Positions 48,140 through 56,169 of a DNA stretch of 64,000 nucleotides are shown here, in pieces; the first letter of the stretch is position 1, and each line of letters starts with the position of its first letter. Where the stretch lies: the NCBI GenBank assembly GCA_964596985.1, contig CAZQWG010000003.1, positions 186,001 to 250,000 on the forward strand, read 5' to 3'. The notes under the pieces are model-generated. The model made no database searches, was not told where the DNA came from, and worked only from the letters and a program-made list of their open reading frames with translations. Position numbers and translations under genes: made by a program. This DNA is from GCA-020345945 sp964596985 (GTDB taxonomy: Archaea; Thermoproteota; Bathyarchaeia; RBG-16-48-13; GCA-020345945).

Positions 48140-48645
48140 TTTTCTCCCCTTAATCAGCATTCTGCATGTCCCAACTGTCGATCACGGGAACCGATCACTC
48201 CAGAAACGGCTGGAACCTATTCGCTGGCCTTACATCACAATCAATCGACATAAGCGTCTTTTATGCAAAAATGCCAAATTCCTCGATCATACGACAGACA
48301 TTTCATGTAAAGGTGTAACAGTCCTTGAATTAGAAATGGAGAATGTCTTAGAAACACTTAGAAAATGCTTGAGGAGAGTCGCCGTGGGGGGAGAGGCTTT
48401 AAAACATGTTAGAGAGAACCCAGTCTCTACGCCAATCCTGCAACCCCCTCGGGCAAATGCACAATCCCTCATAATGATCGTTATACATACTGACGAAGAA
48501 GAATCTGTTACTAGTCCCCGAAAAATCCGGCGTACGCTTCTTATGCTGGTAGCCGATAGTAATTCTCTGACTCTCCGGGTTTCCTATTCTCTCCGTTGTT
48601 TCGACTGCTCGGATACGACCTACAATATACAGTAAGGGTTGTTGC
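48140..48645. other. Intergenic stretch, no confident gene
   Basis: Roughly 500 bases between a leftward TPR gene and a rightward membrane-protein gene. A plus-strand frame of 99 residues at 48336-48635 (starting ENVLETLRKCLRRVAVGGEA) has no family features, and I leave it uncalled. AT-rich patches near 48240-48310 are likely promoter sequence. Confidence 0.35.
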
Positions 48646-49131
48646 ATGTTAGGTGAGCTGAATGTATTTCTCATGCTTCTCTTCGTTGTTGCGTTCGTGG
48701 AGATCCTCGCCGCGATTCGTTTCCGCTCGTTCGGAAAGATGGCGGTAACGGTCCTAGCGGTTTGTGTGTCGGGATCGGTCGTAGCATGGCTTCTTGTCGG
48801 GATATCCGGTCATCTACTCTTCAACGGCGGGGATCTCCTTGAGGGCGTGGTGCACTTGAGTATACTCTCTTTTTTCTACGGTTGCCTAAGTAGCATCTTC
48901 TCGCCGATCCCATATGTGTTAAGAAGATACCTGAGTGTTCCAGGAGATCTCCGAGGTCTTATCTTCGACAGTGCGATACCTACCGTTATCTTCGGAGGGA
49001 TCTGGATGAGTGTTGCTATCTGGAGGACAGGGTTCCCAGACCCAGTCTTGTTTGCCGCAGTTTTCCTTAGTTTCTTCACTCCGCCTCTCGTTGGTTCGAT
49101 GGTGATCTACTTAGTCAAGAGTAGATTGTAG
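48646..49131 (+). CDS. Hypothetical integral membrane protein
   Basis: A 161-residue protein with four or five membrane segments: FLMLLFVVAFVEILAAIRF, MAVTVLAVCVSGSVVAWLLV, LSILSFFYGCLSSIFSPIPY, IFDSAIPTVIFGGIWMSVAI and PVLFAAVFLSFFTPPLVGSM. No family recognised. ATG start, preceded by GTTGTTGC with no strong ribosome site. It lies alone, 195 bases before an aldo/keto reductase gene. Confidence 0.65.
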   Translation: MLGELNVFLMLLFVVAFVEILAAIRFRSFGKMAVTVLAVCVSGSVVAWLLVGISGHLLFNGGDLLEGVVHLSILSFFYGCLSSIFSPIPYVLRRYLSVPGDLRGLIFDSAIPTVIFGGIWMSVAIWRTGFPDPVLFAAVFLSFFTPPLVGSMVIYLVKSRL

Positions 49132-49326
49132 AGCAACCACCCAGACGTGCTGGGGAACACGTCCGTAAAGTACTGGTAGACCAGGGAAACGATCAGCCGT
49201 CACATCGTAGGATACGTGTATGGCGTAGGCGTTCTATTCTATTTGGCGTGTGTTACTGACCGGCAGTCAGAGATAAGAACCGGTATTTACGTATCTACTG
49301 AGTGTATCCTGTTTGGGGAGAACCGT

Positions 49327-50403
49327 ATGCAATACCGCAAGCTAGGTAGGACTGGTATTGAAGTCTCGGCTATCGGTCTTGGTTGCGCTCAACTAGGCTC
49401 TTCGCGTACAGAATACGCAGTCGAAATAGCGCGTAAGGCGTTGGAGTTAGGCGTCAACTACTTTGATACAGCGCGTGACTACTGGGATAGCGAGATTAAG
49501 CTGGGTCAGGCTCTTAAGGGGAACCGCGATAAGGTCTACGTCTCCAGCAAAACCCATGCCAAGACAAAGGAAGCTGCGTGGCAGGACATTAGGGAATCTT
49601 TGGAACGTTTGCAGACAGACTATCTGGATAACTATCACCTGCATGCGTTGGAATACGGCGAGGACCTTGAGAAGCGTCTCGGTCCGGACGGCGCGCTTGA
49701 AGCCTTGGTGGAGGCAAGGGATCAGGGTTTGATCCGTCATGTAGGCTGCACAAGCCACACCAGTCGAACCCTGATCGAGGCCCTCGAACGTTTCGATTTC
49801 GAGATTATCCTAATCCCGCTGAACATTGTCGAACGTGAACCGTTAGACGAACTTATACCTCTCTGCAAAAGCAGGGGAGTGGGGGTTACCATTATGAAAC
49901 CCGTCGCTACAGGACTGTTACCTGTACGACTGGCGTTGAAATGGTTACTCAATCAACCTATCGCAACGGCAGTGCCAGGAGCAACAACTCTGGAGGAAGT
50001 AGAGGAAGACTGCCTAGTCGGGCATTTGGACAGTCTTACTCTCACGGTCGAAGAGAAAGAGCAGGTGGATCGCCTAGCTAGTCAGCTCGAGCATGTACGC
50101 TGCCGAATATGCAAAACATGTGAACCGTGCCCGCAGGGCGTGCCCATATCCGTTACTCTAGGTACGGATGTGCTGTATGATCACTACCGGACGATGGGCT
50201 CCGAGACCTTCGAAGCCTTTCCTTGGTCCCCTGGAAGGATAAGGAACGATGTCGAGAAGCGTCGCAAAACGATATCAGCGATCGAGTCCTGTGACGAGTG
50301 TGGGGAGTGCGAGGAGAAATGCCCCTACCACCTGCCAGTAATAGAGTTACTGCGCGCCACGGTCGAACCTATGGAAGATATGCTCCGGATATGGAAGGAG
50401 TAA
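49327..50403 (+). CDS. Aldo/keto reductase with C-terminal ferredoxin domain
   Basis: A 358-residue protein. Residues 1-270 are an aldo/keto reductase barrel: MQYRKLGRTGIEVSAIGLGC, catalytic Asp and Tyr in NYFDTARDYWDSE, Lys in VYVSSKTHAK and His in NYHLHALEYG. The C-terminal part has CRICKTCEPCPQGVPI and SCDECGECEEKCPYHLP, cysteines for two [4Fe-4S] clusters. Such fusions are common in anaerobes and may use ferredoxin as electron partner. ATG is supported by GGGGAG seven bases upstream; the longer frame from 49216 is unlikely. Related to the partial gene at the left edge. Confidence 0.9.
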   Translation: MQYRKLGRTGIEVSAIGLGCAQLGSSRTEYAVEIARKALELGVNYFDTARDYWDSEIKLGQALKGNRDKVYVSSKTHAKTKEAAWQDIRESLERLQTDYLDNYHLHALEYGEDLEKRLGPDGALEALVEARDQGLIRHVGCTSHTSRTLIEALERFDFEIILIPLNIVEREPLDELIPLCKSRGVGVTIMKPVATGLLPVRLALKWLLNQPIATAVPGATTLEEVEEDCLVGHLDSLTLTVEEKEQVDRLASQLEHVRCRICKTCEPCPQGVPISVTLGTDVLYDHYRTMGSETFEAFPWSPGRIRNDVEKRRKTISAIESCDECGECEEKCPYHLPVIELLRATVEPMEDMLRIWKE

Positions 50404-50517
50404 TAGAAACGTGTGATATCCCATGTACGTTGGGACCATGATAATAGGATGGCGGCAAGCCCGGTCACATCTTGGGAGAAGCAAACGTCATTCCTAGAGT
50501 TCTCGGGTGTGTGTTAG

Positions 50518-51441
50518 ATGTCAGAGAGATGGGAGTTCCGTATGATAGTGGCTTGGGCAGTTGTCTTCTTGATGGTGCTCCCTGCCTCTCGTGGGTATGT
50601 CCAGAGTTGGAGCGTGGAGGAAGGGATAAGGGTCAGCGGCGGGGTGTCGCCGTGTGTGGTCAAGCTCCCGGACGGTAGGTACCGGATGTACTTCACCAAT
50701 ATGGACGGGATTGTCTCGGCGGTGTCGGAGGATGGACTTGAGTGGACTATGGAAGACGCCGTATGTGTGAAGGCTCCTGCAGCCAATCCTGCCTTGATCG
50801 AACTCGGCGATGGAAGTTACAGAATGATCTACGACCTCAGGGAGGGGAAGGAGCCTTCCACTGGAGGGCAGCCATCGGATGTCGCCGTGTATTTTGTCTC
50901 GGCGGTCTCGAAGGATGGGTTGACTTGGGAGGAGGAAGGGGTATGTTTTCGAAGCCGAGGCTCACCAGACTACGATGCAATAAGCGTTCCGGATATTGTC
51001 AAACTGCCCGATGGACGATACAGAATGTACTATACTGGAGACATGTTCGGCCCCCTGGAAGGAAGGGAGGGGAACAGGGTTCGGAGCGCGGTATCCCCGG
51101 ATAAGGGGAGGAGTTGGGTCCGGGAGGAAGGCGACAGGCTTGGATTCGAGTCTATGGACCCGGACATAGTCGAGCTTTCCAATGGAGAGTACAGGATGTA
51201 CTACACGGCTCACCCCAATCCGTACGACAAGGAAGAACAGTTGATCTACTCAGCGGTCTCGTCGGATGGACTAGTCTTCCGGAAGGAAGGTGTAGTATTG
51301 AAGTCGAGCAAAGGAACGAGGTACTTAGACCCGAACGTCGTAGAAACCGAGGAAGGCTACCGAATGTACTTCTCCGAGGCGACAGGACACCCGCCGAACG
51401 AAACCATGAATATACTGAGCGCGTATACGGCACGCTTGTAA
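50518..51441 (+). CDS. Secreted beta-propeller protein (GH43/sialidase-like repeats)
   Basis: A 307-residue protein with an N-terminal signal (RMIVAWAVVFLMVLPASRGY). The rest consists of repeats built on Pro-x-V-V-x-L-P-D-G-x-Y-R-M-Y-Y/F: PCVVKLPDGRYRMYFTNMDG, PALIELGDGSYRMIYDLREG, PDIVKLPDGRYRMYYTGDMF, PDIVELSNGEYRMYYTAHPN, PNVVETEEGYRMYFSEATGH, alternating with SAVSxDGLxW blades. That is a five-bladed propeller like GH43/GH32 or sialidase relatives. Whether it is an active glycosidase is uncertain. ATG at 50518 or 50542. Exported, likely cell-surface. Confidence 0.85.
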   Translation: MSERWEFRMIVAWAVVFLMVLPASRGYVQSWSVEEGIRVSGGVSPCVVKLPDGRYRMYFTNMDGIVSAVSEDGLEWTMEDAVCVKAPAANPALIELGDGSYRMIYDLREGKEPSTGGQPSDVAVYFVSAVSKDGLTWEEEGVCFRSRGSPDYDAISVPDIVKLPDGRYRMYYTGDMFGPLEGREGNRVRSAVSPDKGRSWVREEGDRLGFESMDPDIVELSNGEYRMYYTAHPNPYDKEEQLIYSAVSSDGLVFRKEGVVLKSSKGTRYLDPNVVETEEGYRMYFSEATGHPPNETMNILSAYTARL

Positions 51442-51606
51442 CCGCTTGGACACACGTTGCATCGACGAGGAGGTCCGCAGGGGACCCCGCCTGGGGGTAG
51501 AGGCTTGGTGTGTCTCTGTTTGGATGGGCACGATCTGCTGGTTATCATTCTGACAGGTATCGCTATTCTTGGGTTTGGTGACCTTAATGCACGCGCGTAG
51601 AGTAGT

Positions 51607-53019
51607 CTAGACTGTGTATGTCTTTTCCTCGTCCACCAGAATTGTCTGTTTTGATAGGCCTATGAACCTTTCTGGGTGTTCTGTGTGTATGGGAAACAGC
51701 TTCTTCGACCCTATTCTGTCTATGAGTTCTTTCAGGTCTGCCCCACAGATGTGTCCTGAACAGTGTGACTGAACGAGGCTTAAGTCAAAATGGTCCAGCC
51801 AGTTCCTCATCCTCTCGTACGAGAGTTCCATCTCCTCGTTGAACGGCTCTGATAGCGAATGAATGTATAGGCTATCTTTCGGCTTCAGATCCACGAGGGT
51901 GTTGAAATACCAGAAATTCAGGACAACCATGTATTTGCTCTGATCTCTCGCTATTTCCTCGGCGGTGAGTACGTTAGGGTAGTTCAACCTGTTCTTAATG
52001 TAACTGTCTGCGTAGTCGGAGTCATCGTAGGTTCCTGTCAGGCGTTTCGGCTTCAACAGGAATATGTTTTCTCCTCGGCTGTCCGGTACATTCAGGGATC
52101 TATCTTGATGGTAACGTTCGAGGAAACATGCGTGTTTGAAGCCGATGACCAGGTTTTTTCCGGTCTCTTGCGCGATCTTGTAGAACGTTTTGAACCGGTC
52201 GACATCCTTGAAGTTGAAGTCTACAATTGAGAGCCCTCTTCTTTTCAATATCTCCTTCTTTGAGTCCGCGTATACCTTTGGCTCTGATTCATCCGTCTTC
52301 TCTATATCTATCCTCGTGCCCTCGGTTATCGTTGCCACCGGTTTCATCTCTTCTGCGCTTTGCACAAAATCCATTGTCATCTCCGAGTGTGAACCGTGTA
52401 GACGTAGATCGCCCGTGTAGACTACCGGGCCGTTACTTGTATGGATAATAAACCCGTAGGCACCGGGCACGCTGTGGTCTACGTGTATTGGTTCGATCTC
52501 CACGGAATCGATCGCGAATTTGTCGCCTGTCCGGAATGTCTCGAATCTACGCTCTGTCGGCGGCTTCCTGTAATCCTCCCTGAACAGTGGGCGTCTCTTG
52601 AAGTTGCAGACTTCGGATTCGATATTTCTCTTGCTCTGCTCCTCCACGGCTTCAAGTATCGATTTACACGTCTCCCCGCAGTACACCGGGATATCCCTGT
52701 GGAGAAAGCTCACGTAGTTTGCGTGATCTGCGTGGGCGTGAGACAGGATAACGCCTGCAACCTCCGGTTCTTTCGCCTTTCTACCGTAATGCTCCAAGAG
52801 ATCCTCTCTGTATATTCCCTCTATGTCAGGAATCAGTCCCATCGCAAGGAAGTCGCCGATGCCATTTGCTGTTCTCGGCTTCAAGAATTCCTCGAAGAAC
52901 TTTCCGCGTTTGCTGAAGCTCATCCCGAAATCCAGCAGTATCTTTGTACCCCGGTCTTCCAGTAGTATCTTGTTCCCACCGATCTCCTTTACTCCGCCAT
53001 AGAAGGTTAGGTTGACCAT
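51607..53019 (-). CDS. Metallo-beta-lactamase nuclease, RNase J-like
   Basis: A 470-residue beta-CASP-type protein. LTFYGGVKEIGGNKILLEDR opens the fold; metal motifs are VILSHAHADHANYVSFLHRD (H-x-H-x-D-H), PIHVDHSVPGAYGFII and VVYTGDLRLHGS. The beta-CASP part follows from about residue 240 (GKNLVIGFKHACFL) and the C-terminus SHCSGHICGADLKELIDRIG, FPIHTEHPERF is the closing CASP motif. Archaeal RNase J trims RNA 5' to 3'. The C-terminal RNase J extension is short. ATG start. Upstream, GATGAATCAAATAAC resembles the Lrp-type box at 54587 but is a weaker match. Confidence 0.88.
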   Translation of the reverse strand: MVNLTFYGGVKEIGGNKILLEDRGTKILLDFGMSFSKRGKFFEEFLKPRTANGIGDFLAMGLIPDIEGIYREDLLEHYGRKAKEPEVAGVILSHAHADHANYVSFLHRDIPVYCGETCKSILEAVEEQSKRNIESEVCNFKRRPLFREDYRKPPTERRFETFRTGDKFAIDSVEIEPIHVDHSVPGAYGFIIHTSNGPVVYTGDLRLHGSHSEMTMDFVQSAEEMKPVATITEGTRIDIEKTDESEPKVYADSKKEILKRRGLSIVDFNFKDVDRFKTFYKIAQETGKNLVIGFKHACFLERYHQDRSLNVPDSRGENIFLLKPKRLTGTYDDSDYADSYIKNRLNYPNVLTAEEIARDQSKYMVVLNFWYFNTLVDLKPKDSLYIHSLSEPFNEEMELSYERMRNWLDHFDLSLVQSHCSGHICGADLKELIDRIGSKKLFPIHTEHPERFIGLSKQTILVDEEKTYTV

Positions 53020-53080
53020 ATCACCATCTTCTGTTCACGATGAATCAAATAACAGTAGCTGTCCCAACTCTGTGTACGTG

Positions 53081-53677
53081 CTAGGGAAGCCATAGTTCAA
53101 AGTTGAAACCAAGAAAATAGGCCCATGCAATGCCAAACAAGAATACCGATCCAAAGAACATTAGATCCGAACGATGAATATCGTATTCGAAGGTGCGGCT
53201 CAATGCCCCCCAATAGAACGCCCAGAAGACAACGGTGATGGCAACAGAGTAGTACGGGTAGACTAGAAAGATGTTCTGGAGTCCCCATCCAACAAGCCAG
53301 CTCAGTAAGCCCAGAACAACCGCGAAGAAGGTGTAGGCAAGCATCACCGAATTCCTCTCGTGGAGCCCCGGTATTCCCGGAATGCTTCCTTGTCCACGTT
53401 TTCCCCAAGCGAACCCTAAGAGACCCAAGACCAAGGATATCGAGAAACCGCAGACCGCGGCTGCAGGCAGCAAGGTCTCATCTACGAAGAATCGACACCA
53501 GGTCTGAAACTGGATGATTCTGAGGACGACGAATCTCTGGATTTCAACACGAAACACGAAGACGGGGACCAGCAAGCAAATGAACACGATTATCAAGGCT
53601 TTTTTATGATCGCTGATGAACCTGCTGGCGCCCTCTTTCAACGTCTGAATCCGATTAAGTCCCAAGTCTAACCTCAA
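53081..53677 (-). CDS. Hypothetical membrane protein
   Basis: A 198-residue protein with about five membrane segments: ALIIVFICLLVPVFVFRVEI, LLPAAAVCGFSISLVLGLLG, SVMLAYTFFAVVLGLLSWLV, NIFLVYPYYSVAITVVFWAF and MFFGSVFLFGIAWAYFLGFN. A basic N-terminal helix (IQTLKEGASRFISDHKKAL) faces the cytoplasm. No family is recognised. It ends 61 bases upstream of the RNase J-like gene on the same strand and could share its transcript. Confidence 0.65.
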   Translation of the reverse strand: MRLDLGLNRIQTLKEGASRFISDHKKALIIVFICLLVPVFVFRVEIQRFVVLRIIQFQTWCRFFVDETLLPAAAVCGFSISLVLGLLGFAWGKRGQGSIPGIPGLHERNSVMLAYTFFAVVLGLLSWLVGWGLQNIFLVYPYYSVAITVVFWAFYWGALSRTFEYDIHRSDLMFFGSVFLFGIAWAYFLGFNFELWLP

Positions 53678-54318
53678 ACCCTTCCATGCGAGTGTTTATT
53701 ATCCAATCTGGTTGTAGACAAATGCTTTTCCCAGCGTTCAACGACCGGCTACGTGAAGCTATAGGTGTCTAAAAGATGCGGTGCTACTTTTTCTAATAAA
53801 TCGATTGGATTTCACCCTTCTGATGTAGTCGATACGTAAAATGCTGTATTTCGCACCGAAATCTTAGATATCCCATTTCTTAGGCAGGCGGAAATCACCA
53901 TTTCCTGGGATAATATGCGTTTCCGGTCTTCCCGTAACCATTTTCTTCCTTTTTTAATGTTTATTGCGACTTTCCTGACGACCCAAACGCTACCCATTAT
54001 ATATTAATTAGAGGTGGCAGTATTTTAGGGTGAGAAGGAGACGAGCGGTACGGGCATGGTCTCAGCCGGCCTTGCGGAAATGGATAAAATGGATAGTAAC
54101 CGTTCTGGAAACTTATTCCTGCAGAAAGGGAAGAAACAACCCTTACGTCTCGGCTCAGAGCTCAAGACCGCAACCGCCTCTTGAAACGCTCGTACCGAAG
54201 TGACGGGACTTGAAAATAGCCGTCCCGGAACCCTTTGACAGCATCGGTGCAAAAACACCCTGAGAGATTTCGATGTAACGTATCCTGGTTCTCTTTACGG
54301 AAGAGTGAGAGAGGAGAA
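53678..54318. other. Long leader or RNA region before the zinc-ribbon gene
   Basis: Some 640 bases without a credible protein frame. A TATA element (TTATATATTAATTAG, about 53997-54011) is followed at 54035 by CGGTACG, which can pair with CGTACCG at about 54191, closing a 160-base loop. CGGGAC and GTCCCG near 54200-54227 form a second stem. If transcription starts near 54025, the zinc-ribbon mRNA would carry a leader of about 290 structured bases, or a separate non-coding RNA ends here. No known riboswitch pattern fits. Confidence 0.35.
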
Positions 54319-54501
54319 ATGGGTCTAAACAGACTAACATGCGGCAAATGCGGCGGTCCGATCTACGAGTGCTACACAAGGACAGGAGGAAGGGTTTCGT
54401 GGAAGGTGGAGATATGCCTAAACTGTGGTTGGATGCAGAAGAGACGGAGCAGCAAAAAGGAGATCTCGGAGTATTCCAAGCATACCAACCATTTCAGGTG
54501 A
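54319..54501 (+). CDS. Small zinc-ribbon protein
   Basis: A 60-residue protein: MGLNRLTCGKCGGPIYECYT, a turn, then KVEICLNCGWMQKRRSSKKE and a short basic end. Two C-x-x-C knuckles 22 residues apart make a standard zinc ribbon. The ATG is supported by GAGAGGAGAA. Basic residues suggest nucleic-acid or ribosome contact. No family name can be given. An in-frame extension upstream to 54235 is not needed. Confidence 0.75.
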   Translation: MGLNRLTCGKCGGPIYECYTRTGGRVSWKVEICLNCGWMQKRRSSKKEISEYSKHTNHFR

Positions 54502-54567
54502 ATCTCTTAGCGCGAGATTAATCTCCTCTCGACAATCATTTCGTCATCCATAGACTGCATCCAAAGG

Positions 54568-54598
54568 TTGATTCCTGTTGCCATCCTTTGATTCAAAA
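54568..54598 (+). promoter_or_regulatory. Probable Lrp operator before the Lrp gene
   Basis: TTTGA-T-TCAAA (54587-54597) is a perfect 5-bp inverted repeat with a one-base centre; the half-site TTGATTC also occurs 20 bases upstream at 54568-54574, i.e. two helical turns, as expected for an octameric Lrp-type protein. The complement of the same 12-base word appears upstream of the exporter genes at 55097. Autoregulation is inferred. Confidence 0.6.
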
Positions 54599-54630
54599 CT
54601 CTTATGTGAGCTGAGGAGACGCTATCACTC

Positions 54631-55071
54631 ATGGATGAGAAGGATAAGTCGATCCTGCGGTTGCTGGAGCGGGATGCGAAGCTCTCGAGCAGGGCTGTAG
54701 CTGCGAGGGTGGGGCTGCCGATCTCTACGGTGCATAGGCGGATAAGACGGATGGAGCAGGACGGGGTTATCCGAGGCTACAAGGCAATATTGGATTACGG
54801 GAAGACCGATTGGCCTATCGGCGCCTATTTCTTCGTCAACATAGAGGAGATCACCCCGGGCAAGGGTCACATACCGAAATCTGAGATCGCCCGCCGACTG
54901 AGGAGGCACAGCGAAGTCCGGGAGATCTCCAGTGTCCAGGCAGGAACCTTCGACCTGATAGTAAAGGCGAGGTTCAAGGGTCTCAAAGAACTCTCCACCT
55001 TCACCGAGGAACTCAGAGGAATCGAGGGAATAGAAGAACTGTTCACCGCGATAATCGTCGAAGAACTTTAG
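54631..55071 (+). CDS. Lrp/AsnC family transcription regulator
   Basis: A 146-residue Lrp protein. N-terminal HTH: MDEKDKSILRLLERDAKLSS and VGLPISTVHRRIRRMEQDGV with IRGYKAILDYGK. C-terminal RAM/effector domain from about residue 65 (GAYFFVNIEEITPGKGHIPK, VREISSVQAGTFDLIVKARF, IEGIEELFTAIIVEEL). Lrp proteins bind amino acids and regulate transport and metabolism. ATG start 33 bases after its own operator-like palindrome; a matching site lies before the ABC exporter genes that follow, so the exporter is the likely target. Confidence 0.93.
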   Translation: MDEKDKSILRLLERDAKLSSRAVAARVGLPISTVHRRIRRMEQDGVIRGYKAILDYGKTDWPIGAYFFVNIEEITPGKGHIPKSEIARRLRRHSEVREISSVQAGTFDLIVKARFKGLKELSTFTEELRGIEGIEELFTAIIVEEL

Positions 55072-55097
55072 ACAAATTATTTCATCTGACGCCGTTT

Positions 55098-55108
55098 TTT
55101 GAATCAAA
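55098..55108 (+). promoter_or_regulatory. Second Lrp-type site upstream of the exporter
   Basis: TTTGAATCAAA, the exact complement of the palindrome before the Lrp gene. It lies 27 bases after the Lrp stop and 65 bases before the ATPase start. The first base of the word (T at 55097) also matches. One half-site only; no second box two turns away was found. Confidence 0.55.
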
Positions 55109-55172
55109 TGTCCCATTTTCTGGTAAGAAAGATTATGTAGATAGTCCGCGAATCCCCATTGTCCTGAAAAGG

Positions 55173-56141
55173 ATGCCTCGGTGGATTGGGAAAGTCCCCG
55201 GTGCACGGGTAAGGCACCGGAAAGGAACACCCCATCAGGAGATGCATAGATTGGGATTCACGTATCTAAGCCAACTCGCCGATACCATCTACGACTCCAT
55301 AGGAATCAGTAGGGATCGCAACCCCACTTCTCTCAACAGTGACGCCGGTTCCAAGCCTACCCTTCGCACCCCCTCTGCCGTACAGATAGCCGACGCAGGT
55401 TCGACGTTGCTGGAAGGCTTGAAAGAACAGAGTGAGGCGAGCAAGGATGAGGGACCAGTCCTCGAAGTGAGAAATCTCGCGAAAACCTACACGCTGGGAA
55501 AGGTGAAGATCCAGGCCCTCAGCGGCGTCAACCTACAAGTAAAGAGGGGAGAGTTCCTTGCAGTCATGGGGCCATCGGGGTCCGGGAAGACAACGCTTCT
55601 CAACCTCATAGGAACCCTAGATACCCCCACGGAAGGCACGATTATCCTAGACGGGGTAAACCTCCCGAGGCTGAACGAAAGTGGCAAGGATAAGATAAGA
55701 AGGCAAAGGATCGGTTTCATCTACCAGTTCTACAATCTGATTCCAGTCCTATCGGCCAGGGAAAATGTTGAGCTACCGATGGATATAGCCAATGTAGAGG
55801 GAAAAGAGAGCCGGGAGAGAACAGACCAGCTGCTGGAGATGGTCGGTCTCCTAGACCGAGCGGATCATAGACCAGACGAACTCAGCGGAGGAGAACAGCA
55901 GAGAATCGCGATAGCAAGGGCTTTAGCCAACCAGCCTTCCCTAATACTCGCCGACGAACCCACCGGAGACCTAGACACCAAGACAGGGCAAGAAGTCATA
56001 GGCAGATTGAAAGCCCTCTGCAAAGAGGAAGGGGTCACCGTCATCATGGTAACCCACGATCCTATTGTAGCCGAACATTCGGATAGAATCATCCGTATGA
56101 GGGACGGAAGAATCGAAGGGGAGAGAATCCTCGTAACCTAG
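55173..56141 (+). CDS. ABC exporter ATPase (MacB/LolD type)
   Basis: A 322-residue ATPase. Walker A is AVMGPSGSGKTTLLNLIGTL near residues 129-148, the Q-loop IGFIYQFYNLIPVLSARENV, the signature DELSGGEQQRIAIARALANQ, Walker B LILADEPTGDLDTKTG and the switch His in VIMVTHDPIVAEHSD. These are of the LolD/MacB/SalX branch that pairs with FtsX-type permeases. About 90 residues precede the first strand (VLEVRNLAKTYTLGKVKIQA), which is unusual; they are partly helical (GFTYLSQLADTIYDSI) and the true start may lie further in, e.g. at a TTG near 55407. The permease follows directly. Confidence 0.9.
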   Translation: MPRWIGKVPGARVRHRKGTPHQEMHRLGFTYLSQLADTIYDSIGISRDRNPTSLNSDAGSKPTLRTPSAVQIADAGSTLLEGLKEQSEASKDEGPVLEVRNLAKTYTLGKVKIQALSGVNLQVKRGEFLAVMGPSGSGKTTLLNLIGTLDTPTEGTIILDGVNLPRLNESGKDKIRRQRIGFIYQFYNLIPVLSARENVELPMDIANVEGKESRERTDQLLEMVGLLDRADHRPDELSGGEQQRIAIARALANQPSLILADEPTGDLDTKTGQEVIGRLKALCKEEGVTVIMVTHDPIVAEHSDRIIRMRDGRIEGERILVT

Positions 56142-56169
56142 TATGCCCGTTGAATGGGGGAGAAGAAAG

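Noticed and set aside
48336..48635. 99-residue plus-strand frame
   Set aside because: Start looks helical, but the later part has no coding-like pattern and no family was recognised; left as uncalled.
54235..54290. Resemblance of GGTGCAAAAACACCCTGAGA to a TPP riboswitch
   Set aside because: Only the CTGAGA word matches; the second conserved half of the THI element is missing and the downstream gene is unrelated to thiamine.
54025..54379. Two minus-strand frames of 74-77 residues
   Set aside because: They overlap each other and the zinc-ribbon gene start, with no ribosome sites; the region is better read as leader or RNA.
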